A stretch of DNA of 64,000 bases. Source: an uncultured Bacteroidales bacterium. GTDB lineage: Bacteria > Bacteroidota > Bacteroidia > Bacteroidales > UBA932. How positions within the stretch are numbered: position 1 is the first letter of the stretch; each line of letters begins with the position of its first letter. Below the pieces are notes generated by a model. It was not told the origin of the DNA and did no database searches. It saw only the letters and a list, made by a program, of their open reading frames with translations. Shown here in pieces: positions 9,419-17,841 of the stretch. The stretch covers positions 1-64,000 of the forward strand of contig CALVAC010000003.1 in NCBI GenBank assembly GCA_944325435.1, given 5' to 3'. The translations under genes were made by a program, and so were the position numbers.

Positions 9419-10792
9419 ATGGACCGCCGCCATTCCAGACATATAGTTCCGAGACTGCTTGACACAATTACGGCGGTCATTGCCTGCATTTCCGTCACAG
9501 TCTCCTGTGTCAAGGACGGGACTTGCGAAATACCTACAATGCCTGACAGTATCGACAATGTGTTCATCATATATATGGCCGGCAAGGACAACGGTCTGGC
9601 CTCAGCGATGAGGGACAACATGTCCGATTTCTGCAGCGGATATGTCCCCGAAGGATACAACAGCAACATACTGCTGGCATACGAGGAGCTCACGAACTCA
9701 TCCTCTCCGACAAGATCATATCTCACAAGGATATACAGACATTGCGGCACTCTGGTGAGGGATACTGTCGTCACATACCCGGTGACAAGCATAGGAGCCA
9801 CGGCGGAGACATTGGAAGATGTGCTCAATGAAGCGAGAAGCCGTTTCCCGGCCAAGAGTTACGGTCTGCTGGTGTCTTCTCACGGCACCGGGTGGCTACC
9901 GAAAGGATTCTACAGCGACCCCGACAGCTACGAAGACAGTATGGGAGGCGGAAGGGAAATGGCAAGACGGCTGACGGACACGGAAGAATGGGTCCCGTAT
10001 GTGGAGAAATGGCAGGACCCGTCATTGCCTCCCGTGAAGAGCATCTGCCAGGACAGGGCGCTTGTGGGCGGACAGATGGTATCATACGAGATGAACATCC
10101 AGGAATTCGCCGGAGCCATACCGTACACCCTGGACTACATCATATTCGACTGCTGCCTTATGGGGGGCATAGAAGTGGCATACGAACTGAAGGATGTCTG
10201 CGACAGGATAATATTCTCACCTACGGAAGTCCTCTCGCTCGGGTTCAACTACGATACAATGGGGCAGCATCTTCTCGGAGACAGCGAGCCCGACCTGGAA
10301 GGGGTCGCGAGAGACTATTACAACAGATATGCTGCCATGAGCGGAGACTATCAGTCAGCGACAGTGACCCTTGTCGACTGCTCGAGACTGGAGCCGCTGG
10401 CAGAAGCCTGCAGACAGATATTCAGCAACCACAGGGAAGAGCTGGATGCCCTTGACGGGACCGGGATACAGGAATATTTCCGGTTCGGGGATCCCGTATG
10501 GCAAGGCGGACACCTGTTCTACGACCACTGGTTCTACGACCTGAGGGACATTGCGGCCAATGCGGGTGCGAGCGACACCGAGCTTGACCTGCTGGATACC
10601 GCTCTTGACAACTGCATCATCTACAAGGCAGCCACAGAGAAATTCATCGGAGTCAGCATCGACAGGTATTCCGGACTGAGTATGTACCTTCCCGGCAACG
10701 GGAGCAGATATCTTGACAGTTTCTACAGGAATCTGGCTTGGGACGCAGCCACAGGACTGGTGTCATTATCCGGAACAGGGGCAGGAAAGTGA
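9419..10792 (+). CDS. C11 clostripain-family cysteine peptidase, lipoprotein
   Basis: About 457 aa. The catalytic His sits in SSHGTGWLP (near residue 154) and the catalytic Cys in FDCCLMGGIEVAYEL (near residue 243), the His/Cys dyad of the C11 caspase-like fold. A hydrophobic N-terminus ends at a lipobox-like TVSC, so an envelope-anchored protease is expected. The frame is open to a TTG at 9407, but the ATG at 9419 fits the promoter better. C11 enzymes cleave after Arg or Lys and are usually activated by self-cleavage. It is divergent from the M49-like gene and precedes rplY. Confidence 0.85.
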   Translation: MDRRHSRHIVPRLLDTITAVIACISVTVSCVKDGTCEIPTMPDSIDNVFIIYMAGKDNGLASAMRDNMSDFCSGYVPEGYNSNILLAYEELTNSSSPTRSYLTRIYRHCGTLVRDTVVTYPVTSIGATAETLEDVLNEARSRFPAKSYGLLVSSHGTGWLPKGFYSDPDSYEDSMGGGREMARRLTDTEEWVPYVEKWQDPSLPPVKSICQDRALVGGQMVSYEMNIQEFAGAIPYTLDYIIFDCCLMGGIEVAYELKDVCDRIIFSPTEVLSLGFNYDTMGQHLLGDSEPDLEGVARDYYNRYAAMSGDYQSATVTLVDCSRLEPLAEACRQIFSNHREELDALDGTGIQEYFRFGDPVWQGGHLFYDHWFYDLRDIAANAGASDTELDLLDTALDNCIIYKAATEKFIGVSIDRYSGLSMYLPGNGSRYLDSFYRNLAWDAATGLVSLSGTGAGK

Positions 10793-10841
10793 AAAAGTAA
10801 AGTTTTTTCTTGTCCCGCATACATAATTGTCGAAATTTTCA

Positions 10842-10849
10842 TATATTTG
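10842..10849 (+). promoter_or_regulatory. -7 box for rplY
   Basis: TATATTTG, 50 bp beyond the end of the C11 gene and about 100 bp before rplY. The predicted transcript begins at the hairpin described in the next entry. Confidence 0.5.
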
Positions 10850-10850
10850 C

Positions 10851-10878
10851 AGCCCCATAAAAAAGCAGGGGCTTTTTG
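10851..10878 (+). terminator. hairpin with T-tract in the rplY leader / end of C11 gene
   Basis: AGCCCC and GGGGCT arms enclose about 11 A-rich bases and are followed by TTTTT. It may end transcripts from the C11 gene. Because it also lies directly after the predicted rplY promoter, it could act on the rplY leader. Confidence 0.45.
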
Positions 10879-10949
10879 GTGCAATGGGGAGGCTTCCTTG
10901 GGAGAAATCCTTGCGGCAGTCTCTGAGTAACACATTTTTATAAAATTCT

Positions 10950-11522
10950 ATGAAACACATCGAACTTACAGGCCAGATCCGCCAGGTCGGGAACAAGGCC
11001 ACAGTAAAAAGCATCAGGAGAGAAGGTCTCGTACCTTGCAACCTCTACGGACAGGGAATGGAGAATGTCCTTTTCACAGTAAGCGCAAAGGATCTCAAAT
11101 CCCTTACCCACACACCTAACTCATACATCGTAGACCTCGACCTCGGAGAGAAGAAATACACAGCAGTCCTTCACGAGGTGCAGTATCATCCTGTCACTGA
11201 CGAGGCTCTTCACGTAGATTTCCTCTTAGTGACCGAAGACAAGCCTGTGGTCATCAATGTCCCTATCATCATCACGGGGCATTCAGAGGGCGTCAAGCTG
11301 GGCGGCAAGCTCCTGGTATCGAGCCGCAAGCTCCGCATCAGCGCATATATGGACAAGCTTCCTGATTCAGTAGAGGTAGACACGACTTCACTGCAGATAG
11401 GCAAGCAGATAGTAGCAGGAGACCTCCACTACGAGGGAGTGACCATCGTGTCCCCTAAGGGTACGATAATCTGCTCTGTCCGTCCTACCCGAGCTACGGC
11501 ACAGGCAGCCAAAGAGGCTTAA
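10950..11522 (+). CDS. rplY: 50S ribosomal protein L25 (CTC form)
   Basis: 190 aa. The N-terminal L25 domain (RKVGNKATVKSIRREGLVPCNLYG type) binds 5S rRNA, and the C-terminal TL5/CTC domain (about residues 95-185) is present. This long form is the one usual outside the gamma-proteobacteria. It lies 25 bp upstream of pth on the same strand, a widely conserved order, and the two are probably cotranscribed. Confidence 0.95.
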   Translation: MKHIELTGQIRQVGNKATVKSIRREGLVPCNLYGQGMENVLFTVSAKDLKSLTHTPNSYIVDLDLGEKKYTAVLHEVQYHPVTDEALHVDFLLVTEDKPVVINVPIIITGHSEGVKLGGKLLVSSRKLRISAYMDKLPDSVEVDTTSLQIGKQIVAGDLHYEGVTIVSPKGTIICSVRPTRATAQAAKEA

Positions 11523-11547
11523 TCAAGGACCCTGATACTGTCACGGT

Positions 11548-12117
11548 ATGAACTATCTGATAGTCGGATTGGGAAATATCGGCGCAGAATACGCGAATAC
11601 CAGACATAATATGGGATTTATGGTATTGGATGCCTGGGCTAAGGCATCCAATACTGTTTTTGAGACATCCCGTTATGGAAGTATAGCAGAAGTGCCGTTC
11701 AAAGGCAACAGGTTCACCCTGCTGAAGCCTTCCACATATATGAACCTGAGCGGCAAGGCTGTCAGGTACTGGCTGGGGCAGATGAAACTGCCTCTTGAGC
11801 AGCTCCTTGTCATCTCAGATGACCTGAACATCCCCTTCGGCACACTGAGACTCCGAAAGAACGGAAGCGCAGGGGGACACAACGGCCTTGCCAACATAAC
11901 CGAAATGCTCGGGACACAGGACTACGCAAGGCTCAGGATCGGAATCGGAAACGATTTCAGCAGAGGAGGACAGATAGACTTCGTGCTCGGCGAGCTGTCA
12001 CCGGAAGAAACCGCAGAAATGCCCGGGATATGCACCAGAGCCATCGAAGGGGTCAAGTCGTATGCCGCCCTCGGTGTGGACAGAGCTATGAACATCGTGA
12101 ATACCAGGACTAAATGA
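11548..12117 (+). CDS. pth: peptidyl-tRNA hydrolase
   Basis: 189 aa, the family norm. Releases tRNA from peptidyl-tRNAs that fall off the ribosome. Signature blocks are visible: GLGNIGAEYANTRHNMGF with the catalytic His, LLKPSTYMNLSGKAV, DDLNIPFGTLRLRKNGSAGGHNGL and RLRIGIGN. It follows rplY by 25 bp in the same operon. Confidence 0.96.
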   Translation: MNYLIVGLGNIGAEYANTRHNMGFMVLDAWAKASNTVFETSRYGSIAEVPFKGNRFTLLKPSTYMNLSGKAVRYWLGQMKLPLEQLLVISDDLNIPFGTLRLRKNGSAGGHNGLANITEMLGTQDYARLRIGIGNDFSRGGQIDFVLGELSPEETAEMPGICTRAIEGVKSYAALGVDRAMNIVNTRTK

Positions 12118-12137
12118 ATTCAAGAAAGGCAGATTTT

Positions 12138-12169
12138 TTTGTTTTTATATGAATTTATTGCTACCTTGC
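12138..12169 (+). promoter_or_regulatory. promoter of the H1-like gene
   Basis: A TTTG -33 box at 12138-12141 and TACCTTGC at 12162-12169 are separated by 20 bp. This fits the Bacteroidota promoter with one mismatch in the -7 box. Confidence 0.55.
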
Positions 12170-12219
12170 GCACAGTTTGATGCTTAATGTTTAACGAAGT
12201 ATTTAAAAATTTAACTAAC

Positions 12220-12393
12220 ATGAAAGAGCTTGTAGATCAGATCAAGGCAGAGTACGAGGTTTTCGCTAAGAACGCTGAGGCTCAGGTAGAGAAAGGCAAC
12301 AAGGCAGCCGGTGCCCGTGCACGCAAGGCAGCCCTGAACATCATGAAGATGATGAAGGATTTCAGAAAAGTCTCAGTGGAGAGCGCAAAATAA
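12220..12393 (+). CDS. histone H1-like (Hc1-type) protein
   Basis: 57 aa, basic and helical, beginning MKELVDQIKAEYEVF and ending with ARARKAALNIMKMMKDFRKVSVESAK. It matches the short H1-like proteins of Bacteroidota, which have the conserved NKAAG-RARKA core and act as nucleoid-associated DNA-binding proteins. The frame is open to 12187, but known relatives begin at MKEL, and the promoter is placed so that 12220 gives a normal leader. It is followed by its own terminator, so it is a single-gene unit. Confidence 0.85.
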   Translation: MKELVDQIKAEYEVFAKNAEAQVEKGNKAAGARARKAALNIMKMMKDFRKVSVESAK

Positions 12394-12420
12394 ATCTTTC
12401 GCAAGCCTTTACAAGTCTAA

Positions 12421-12455
12421 GGGGCAGTCCGGTATCAGGGCTGTCCCTATTTTAT
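12421..12455 (+). terminator. terminator of the H1-like gene
   Basis: GGGGCAGTCC pairs with GGGCTGTCCC (two G-T wobbles) around a 7-nt loop and is followed by TATTTTAT. Confidence 0.75.
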
Positions 12456-12491
12456 AAAAATTTCGCCTTCCGGTGCAACATCCGGAAGGCG
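12456..12491 (-). terminator. terminator of the PCMD-domain gene
   Basis: A perfect 10-bp stem (CGCCTTCCGG with its complement, 8-nt loop, 12464-12491) is followed on the minus strand by an AAATTTTTAT run. It ends the gene that stops at 12570. Confidence 0.7.
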
Positions 12492-12569
12492 GTCTGCATC
12501 TATATGGCAGGTTTAGGTTTTAGTACACGGTTTAGGGAGCGGGTTTTATGTAGCAGTTGCCCGCTCCCT

Positions 12570-13538
12570 TTACATTTCCAGATGGACATTGTCTATCCAC
12601 AGGATATTGCCCACTCCCCCGTAGAAGGCCTGGCCTGCACTGGCAAGGAACTTGATTATAAGCCAGTTCGGTTCCTCATCAGGATCTGCCCAGCCATCTT
12701 CCGACACCATCACCTTCTCTCCCTTTGAATTGACAGCGAAGAAAGCCCGGTCCGGATTGTTGTTCAGTCCCATGCACGGGTCGAAATCCGGAGCTGATGA
12801 GATGTCCCCGTACCTGACTTCTAGACGGTGTCCGTCTATCCACTCCGGCACGTTCTTCTTAAGTGTCTCGCAGCCTGTGCCTACCCTGAGGGCATGTATG
12901 TTCCCGTCCTCATCCTCCCATCGTTTCTGCAGGATGATGGCTACTTCCGGGTAGTCCGGCCAGCCCATATCCTTGAGACGCGAGAATCCGGTCCCCCTGA
13001 TTGTACTGTGTCCCACTTCTGCCTTGTAGTCATACACCAGAGCAGAAGGTCTCCCGGAAAAGGGAATGCCGTAGAGCACTTTCGACATGGGATCCTTGGT
13101 GTTGCGTATAGGTTCCTCGATATCACCTGTCAGCATTGCTCCCTGACAGACAACATCCATATTGATGCCCAGTGCCTTGACAGTCTCTATATGTGTCTCC
13201 AGCCTTGCGCACCAGCCGTCCCCGCGCCTTTCAGGAAAGACAGTGCAGTTGGTCTTGATCACACCCATGACATTTGCCAGGACATTGTTGGTCCTCCAGT
13301 GGTACGAAGCAGGCTTTGACAGCGCCTCCCTGGAAAATGTAGTATCAGTGCTGTGCCCGTAGAATTCATATAGATATCTCGTATTCCCTCCTATTATGTC
13401 CGATTCCTCGATGCACCGGACACACCACGAATCCATCGTCCCTGTCCTGTTGATCTGCTCCACAATGTCCTGCTGCGCCCAGACATCTATATACAGCAAG
13501 TTTGTGATAACGGTTAAAAATAAAGTTGTTCGTCTCAT
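12570..13538 (-). CDS. secreted protein, probable PCMD (putative carbohydrate metabolism) domain
   Basis: 322 aa with a cleavable signal peptide (LFLTVITNLLYIDVWAQ). The body resembles the PCMD domain of Bacteroidota surface proteins: a YHWRTNNVLANVMG opening, a CARLET strand, IPFSGRPSALVYDYK, then EVAIILQKRWEDEDGNIHALRVGTG and a C-terminal DNVHLEM end, all typical of a jelly-roll lectin-like fold. Its biochemical role is unknown; domain homologues occur in polysaccharide-utilisation loci, but no susC/susD is present here. A -7 box reading TATATTTG on the minus strand at 13567-13574 precedes it. It is divergent from the M6 protease gene. Confidence 0.6.
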   Translation of the reverse strand: MRRTTLFLTVITNLLYIDVWAQQDIVEQINRTGTMDSWCVRCIEESDIIGGNTRYLYEFYGHSTDTTFSREALSKPASYHWRTNNVLANVMGVIKTNCTVFPERRGDGWCARLETHIETVKALGINMDVVCQGAMLTGDIEEPIRNTKDPMSKVLYGIPFSGRPSALVYDYKAEVGHSTIRGTGFSRLKDMGWPDYPEVAIILQKRWEDEDGNIHALRVGTGCETLKKNVPEWIDGHRLEVRYGDISSAPDFDPCMGLNNNPDRAFFAVNSKGEKVMVSEDGWADPDEEPNWLIIKFLASAGQAFYGGVGNILWIDNVHLEM

Positions 13539-13566
13539 AAATTATCACTAATCTTGTATTCTGGTA

Positions 13567-13574
13567 CAAATATA
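13567..13574 (-). promoter_or_regulatory. -7 box for the PCMD-domain gene
   Basis: Minus-strand TATATTTG about 30 bp before the ATG at 13538. Confidence 0.45.
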
Positions 13575-13631
13575 GCACATTGTGCCGAAACATACACCGG
13601 AACCGATACGTACTTCAAACCTGACCTGGAC

Positions 13632-15836
13632 ATGAATAGATGTCGTGTATTTCTCGCCGTTCTGGTGCTGACAGTTGCAGCGACACTGGCCACAGCCTCC
13701 CCGACAGACAGGGAGGTAGTTCTGTGTCAGCCGGATGGTTACACTTTCAGCGCCCATCTTCGTGGAGATGAATTCGCCCATATTCTCAAGACTATGGATG
13801 GCTGCGTCATAGTCAAGGACGATGACGGATACTACTGCTATGCCGTACCCGGCAGCGATGGGTCGCGCTGCAGCAGCGGATACCGCATCGGGGACTCCAA
13901 TGTCCCTGCTGAAGTCTTATCCGCCAGCAGGCAGGCAGGGTACAGCCGGATTTCCGGTCAGGAGGCAAGGCTGAAGCAGTCAATGGCTGCAGATGCAGAA
14001 CCTCTGCTGAAAAGGGTGATGAGAGCCGGTGCCATGACAAAGACCGACGGTCCTGCCCTGAAACACGGGATAGTCATCCTGGCCCAGTTCAATGATGTGA
14101 CCTTCCGGTATACCAGAGAGGATTTCGTGGAGATGCTGACTGCGGAAGGCTACTCAAGGGATGGGGCGACCGGTTCCGCCATCGACTATTTCAACGCCCA
14201 GTTCAACGGCCGTGTGGAATTCTCTTTCGACGTGAGCGAAATTGTCACCCTGCCGAAAGCGAGGTCGTATTACGGAAAGAACTACAACAACATCGATGGC
14301 AATGACTTCAAGCCGGCGGAGATGATTGCCGCCGCCTGCACCCTTGCAGATGCCGAGATAGACTTCTCCAGATATGATGATGACGGGGATGGAGAGGTGG
14401 ACAATGTGTTCGTGTTCTACGCCGGTGCAGACGAAGCCCAGGTGGGAGACCCTGACCTTATATGGTCACACGCATGGTACATCAAGGACGGGGCAGATAT
14501 CAACCTCACCCTCGATGGCAAGGTCATCAACAGGTATGCTTGTTCTTCAGAACTTTCGGGGACATCGGACATGGCCTCCATCGGGACTTTCTGCCATGAA
14601 TATTCCCACACTTTCGGACTGCCTGACTTCTATGACACGGACTATGAAGGAGAGGATGGACTCATAAGTGCCGCATTGTGGAACAGCACATCACTGATGG
14701 ATGCCGGGAATTACAACAATAACGGCCACACTCCGCCGTATTTCAATGCTGTCGAAAGGGAATATCTCGGCATCTCCGAGCCGGAGATGCTTGCGGAGGG
14801 GGAATATGTCCTCGAACCGATATCCGAAAACGGACGCTACCTCAGGATGGATACGGAGACGGAAGGGGAATATTTCCTGATAGAATGCCGCTCCGGCAAA
14901 GAATGGGATGCCTATATCAACAACGGTACAGGTCCCGCCTCCGGACTGCTGATATACCATGTGGACAAATCATCCTCGCACCTAATATATTCAAGCGTAT
15001 ATGGCAAGGAGACAACGCCGGAGGAAAGATGGGGGGCTCACAATGAGGTGAATGCCAATCCGGAACACCAGTGCGCAGACCTCATCGAGGCGGATGGGAG
15101 GACAGACAGAGTGACATCTACAGGCGGCAGGGACCTGACAGGAATCTTCTTCCCGGCAGGGAGCACATCTTTCACACCCGACGGGACTCCGGCATTCAAG
15201 GACTGGGATGACAACCTGTCTCCGCTGTCCATTGTGGACATCTCGATGGATGGAGACAATGTGCGCTTCTCTGTAGTCCAGACCTCCGGGGTAACTCCGG
15301 CAGCGAACAACATCTCTGTGGATGCCTTCCAGGATGCCGCCATAATCTCGTGGAAAAGCAACATATCCACGACAAGGACTGCCTGGCTGACAGGCTCGTG
15401 GGACAGCAAGGAAATCGAGGTTTCCCCATACTCGGCAGGGAAATACAGCTGCACCATAGAAGGCTTGTCTCCGGGCAAGGAATACACCCTGTCCATCCGG
15501 TTCAGGTCAGATACGGGGGAATACGGGGAGAAAGTATCCGAAGAATTCACCACCAGACGGCTTCCGGCAAGCAACGCATTCCCGTATATCAGTTTCCCGG
15601 TATCAGGCAAGGCCGGCAACGGGTCATTCGTCAAGGGCACCCTGATACCGCTCAGGGTCATCAATGCCACGGATGCAGAATCCATAGTATGGAGTTTCAA
15701 CGGCCAGACGATAACCGCTGCCTCCGATGGCACTGATGACGGATACTACAGCCTCGATGAGGACGGGGAGCTCAAAGCGGAAGTGATATACCCTGATGGT
15801 ATAGAAATAATCAAAAGATCGATCACAATAAGATGA
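13632..15836 (+). CDS. secreted M6-family metalloprotease with C-terminal FnIII region
   Basis: 734 aa from the ATG at 13632, which directly precedes a good signal peptide (VFLAVLVLTVAATLATA). An N-terminal prodomain-like segment is followed by the M6 (immune inhibitor A-type) catalytic domain: an Asp-rich calcium-like stretch (DDDGDGEVDNVFVFYAG), the zinc motif HEYSHTFGLPDFYD (about residues 322-335) and a downstream NNGHTPP loop. After about residue 550 comes a fibronectin type III-like module and a final beta-rich tail. The frame is open to 13554, but those residues are not signal-like. The next gene, a small lipoprotein, overlaps its stop by 4 bp. Confidence 0.87.
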   Translation: MNRCRVFLAVLVLTVAATLATASPTDREVVLCQPDGYTFSAHLRGDEFAHILKTMDGCVIVKDDDGYYCYAVPGSDGSRCSSGYRIGDSNVPAEVLSASRQAGYSRISGQEARLKQSMAADAEPLLKRVMRAGAMTKTDGPALKHGIVILAQFNDVTFRYTREDFVEMLTAEGYSRDGATGSAIDYFNAQFNGRVEFSFDVSEIVTLPKARSYYGKNYNNIDGNDFKPAEMIAAACTLADAEIDFSRYDDDGDGEVDNVFVFYAGADEAQVGDPDLIWSHAWYIKDGADINLTLDGKVINRYACSSELSGTSDMASIGTFCHEYSHTFGLPDFYDTDYEGEDGLISAALWNSTSLMDAGNYNNNGHTPPYFNAVEREYLGISEPEMLAEGEYVLEPISENGRYLRMDTETEGEYFLIECRSGKEWDAYINNGTGPASGLLIYHVDKSSSHLIYSSVYGKETTPEERWGAHNEVNANPEHQCADLIEADGRTDRVTSTGGRDLTGIFFPAGSTSFTPDGTPAFKDWDDNLSPLSIVDISMDGDNVRFSVVQTSGVTPAANNISVDAFQDAAIISWKSNISTTRTAWLTGSWDSKEIEVSPYSAGKYSCTIEGLSPGKEYTLSIRFRSDTGEYGEKVSEEFTTRRLPASNAFPYISFPVSGKAGNGSFVKGTLIPLRVINATDAESIVWSFNGQTITAASDGTDDGYYSLDEDGELKAEVIYPDGIEIIKRSITIR

Positions 15837-16246
15837 AAACGATTCCACATATACTGTCTATGTCCATCCTGTCTATCGGGCTTTCCGGCTGCCTTTCCAG
15901 CACTATGGAAGAGACAGACTTCGTGTCGAAAGTGTCCGACATATCCCTGACAGTCAACGGAAGGACCCAGATGAAATTCGATGAGGAAACCCACCAGATA
16001 GCATACGACGAAACCGACCTGCAGTTCCGGGTGATGGACGACGACCTGAACAACTATTTCGTTGTCACTATGGACAGCATGCCTCAGAAGGTCGGGGATG
16101 TAATCTCTGCCACAGTGATATATACCACACAGGATGACATTCCCCATATAAAGGCAGAATTTACGGTCTCGCGATATGAGGATGACAAGTTCTGGCTGTG
16201 GGATGATTCAGGGAAAACAGGTGTGGTGATCAGCATCCTGCATTAG
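15833..16246 (+). CDS. small lipoprotein coupled to the M6 protease
   Basis: 137 aa with a lipoprotein signal (SILSIGLSGC, Cys near residue 20). The mature part is about 115 residues, acidic and beta-rich (VSDISLTVNGRTQMKFDEE), and matches no family I recognise. The ATG overlaps the protease stop (ATGA), so translation is probably coupled and the two proteins may work together, for example as protease and inhibitor or anchor. That role is inference only. The 3' end overlaps the convergent lolC/E-like gene by 4 bp. Confidence 0.7.
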   Translation: MKTIPHILSMSILSIGLSGCLSSTMEETDFVSKVSDISLTVNGRTQMKFDEETHQIAYDETDLQFRVMDDDLNNYFVVTMDSMPQKVGDVISATVIYTTQDDIPHIKAEFTVSRYEDDKFWLWDDSGKTGVVISILH

Positions 16247-17463
16247 ACACTGTATTTCCTGCTGAATGCCAGCACAGGAAGTACGGCGATTACATATCCG
16301 ATCAGGGCCACTCCGGCAGCCGTCACCAGCACATCCGTCCAGGACAGGATCACGGGATAGGCCTGAACGATGAAATTGCCAGGCATCCTGATAAGGCCTG
16401 TAGCCTGCTGGAAAAGCACAAACCCGACACCTGCGGCAATGCCGCAGACAAGTCCAGACAGCGAGATAAGCCATCCTTCGAGGATGAATATGCGCCTGAC
16501 AAGTGACGCTGTCGCCCCCATACTGAAAAATGTGCCGATATCCCCGCGCTTCTCGATAATCAGCATTGACAGAGATCCGAAGATATTGAATGCGATGATG
16601 ATTATCACGAACAGCAGTATGAGGTATATGGAAATCTTCTCATACCGCATCATCTTATATAGGGACTCGTTCTGTCGGAACCGGTCGCTGACGGTGAATC
16701 CTGGCCCGAGACGGACGGACAGTTCTTTCTGGATTCTCTGCAGTTCCCTCGGAGAGGTTCCGGGCACCATCCTCACCTCGACGGAAGAGACTTCATCCGT
16801 ATATTCCAGAAGCGCGCGCATCAATTCTATCGGAACGACAAGAAGTTCATCATCGACATCATTGTTGACAGAAAAGAGTCCGGACGGATATGCATTCACA
16901 CTCCTGAGAGACGCTGCAGGATTGCTCATCGAGACAGGCGCCGTCCTGGACGGGAACCAGATCTCTATCGGGGCGACAAACCTCGGATTGATGCCCATCC
17001 TGTAAGCCAGACCGGCTCCGACAACGGCAAGAGGCACATCGCCCCTGTGCAGGAGAAAATCTCCGCTGCGTATATGGTCCCGGAGCGGACTCTCCTCCTC
17101 ATATATGGAATCCACGCCTTTTGCCAAAGCGACCCCCTGCCGTCCATCGTAGCTGATGAAGACATTCTCCTGGAGAACGGTGCAGATGGTGGCAACGCTC
17201 TCCTGGTCATAGAGCCAGCCGTAGGCTTCATCTCCTGGAACGAACACCTTGCCCTCCGCCGGTGTGACAAGCAGGTCAGGCTCCACATTGCCGAGCATAG
17301 ACCTGACCAGAGAATCGAAGCCGTTGTACACGGACAGGATTATGATCAGGGCTGCCGTACCTATGGCCATCCCCGCCGCGCTTATCGCAGAGATTATGTT
17401 GATCACATTGTGTGACTTCTTTGCGAAAAGATACCGTCCGGCTATGAAGAGAGGCAGATTCAT
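16243..17463 (-). CDS. LolC/LolE-type lipoprotein-releasing ABC permease
   Basis: 406 aa. One N-terminal membrane helix (about residues 20-45, INIISAISAAGMAIGTAALIIILSVYNGF), a large periplasmic MacB-like domain, and three C-terminal helices with FtsX-family sequence (IIEKRGDIGTFFSMGATASLVRRIF). LolC/E proteins extract mature lipoproteins from the inner membrane with the ATPase LolD, which is not encoded in this window. It lies 33 bp after rbfA, at the end of the tyrS-rbfA transcription unit. Confidence 0.85.
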   Translation of the reverse strand: MNLPLFIAGRYLFAKKSHNVINIISAISAAGMAIGTAALIIILSVYNGFDSLVRSMLGNVEPDLLVTPAEGKVFVPGDEAYGWLYDQESVATICTVLQENVFISYDGRQGVALAKGVDSIYEEESPLRDHIRSGDFLLHRGDVPLAVVGAGLAYRMGINPRFVAPIEIWFPSRTAPVSMSNPAASLRSVNAYPSGLFSVNNDVDDELLVVPIELMRALLEYTDEVSSVEVRMVPGTSPRELQRIQKELSVRLGPGFTVSDRFRQNESLYKMMRYEKISIYLILLFVIIIIAFNIFGSLSMLIIEKRGDIGTFFSMGATASLVRRIFILEGWLISLSGLVCGIAAGVGFVLFQQATGLIRMPGNFIVQAYPVILSWTDVLVTAAGVALIGYVIAVLPVLAFSRKYSV

Positions 17464-17496
17464 CCCAATATTCCGGTTGCAGCGCCCAGAGACGCC

Positions 17497-17841
17497 CTAT
17501 TTCTTCAGGAGTTCCTCGATATGCTCCACATAGTCGAGGGAAGAATCCTGGTAAAAGACAATATCGGGAACTATGCGCAGCTGCTTCGCCACCTTGCTGC
17601 CGAGTTCACCACGGTATGTCCTGACATTGTCCTCAAGGGACTTCATAACCGTTTCGGCCTTGGCTGATGGGAAGATGCTGACATAGACCTTGGCCAGCGA
17701 GAGGTCCGGACTTACCCTTACCCCGCTCACAGTCACCAAAGCCCCATCGTATGCAGCCATTCCCTTGCTCCTGATGATCTCCGCCATATCCTTCTGGATT
17801 TCACGTGCGACCTTCAGCTGTCTTGTGCTCTCGCCTTCCAT
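17497..17841 (-). CDS. rbfA: 30S ribosome-binding factor A
   Basis: 114 aa KH-type protein for late 30S maturation near the 16S 5' end. It shows the family features RQLKVAREIQKDMAEIIRSK at the start and VTVSGVRVSPDLSLAKVYVSIFP in the core. Its ATG overlaps the tyrS stop by one base (TAATG), which implies translational coupling. Confidence 0.94.
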   Translation of the reverse strand: MEGESTRQLKVAREIQKDMAEIIRSKGMAAYDGALVTVSGVRVSPDLSLAKVYVSIFPSAKAETVMKSLEDNVRTYRGELGSKVAKQLRIVPDIVFYQDSSLDYVEHIEELLKK

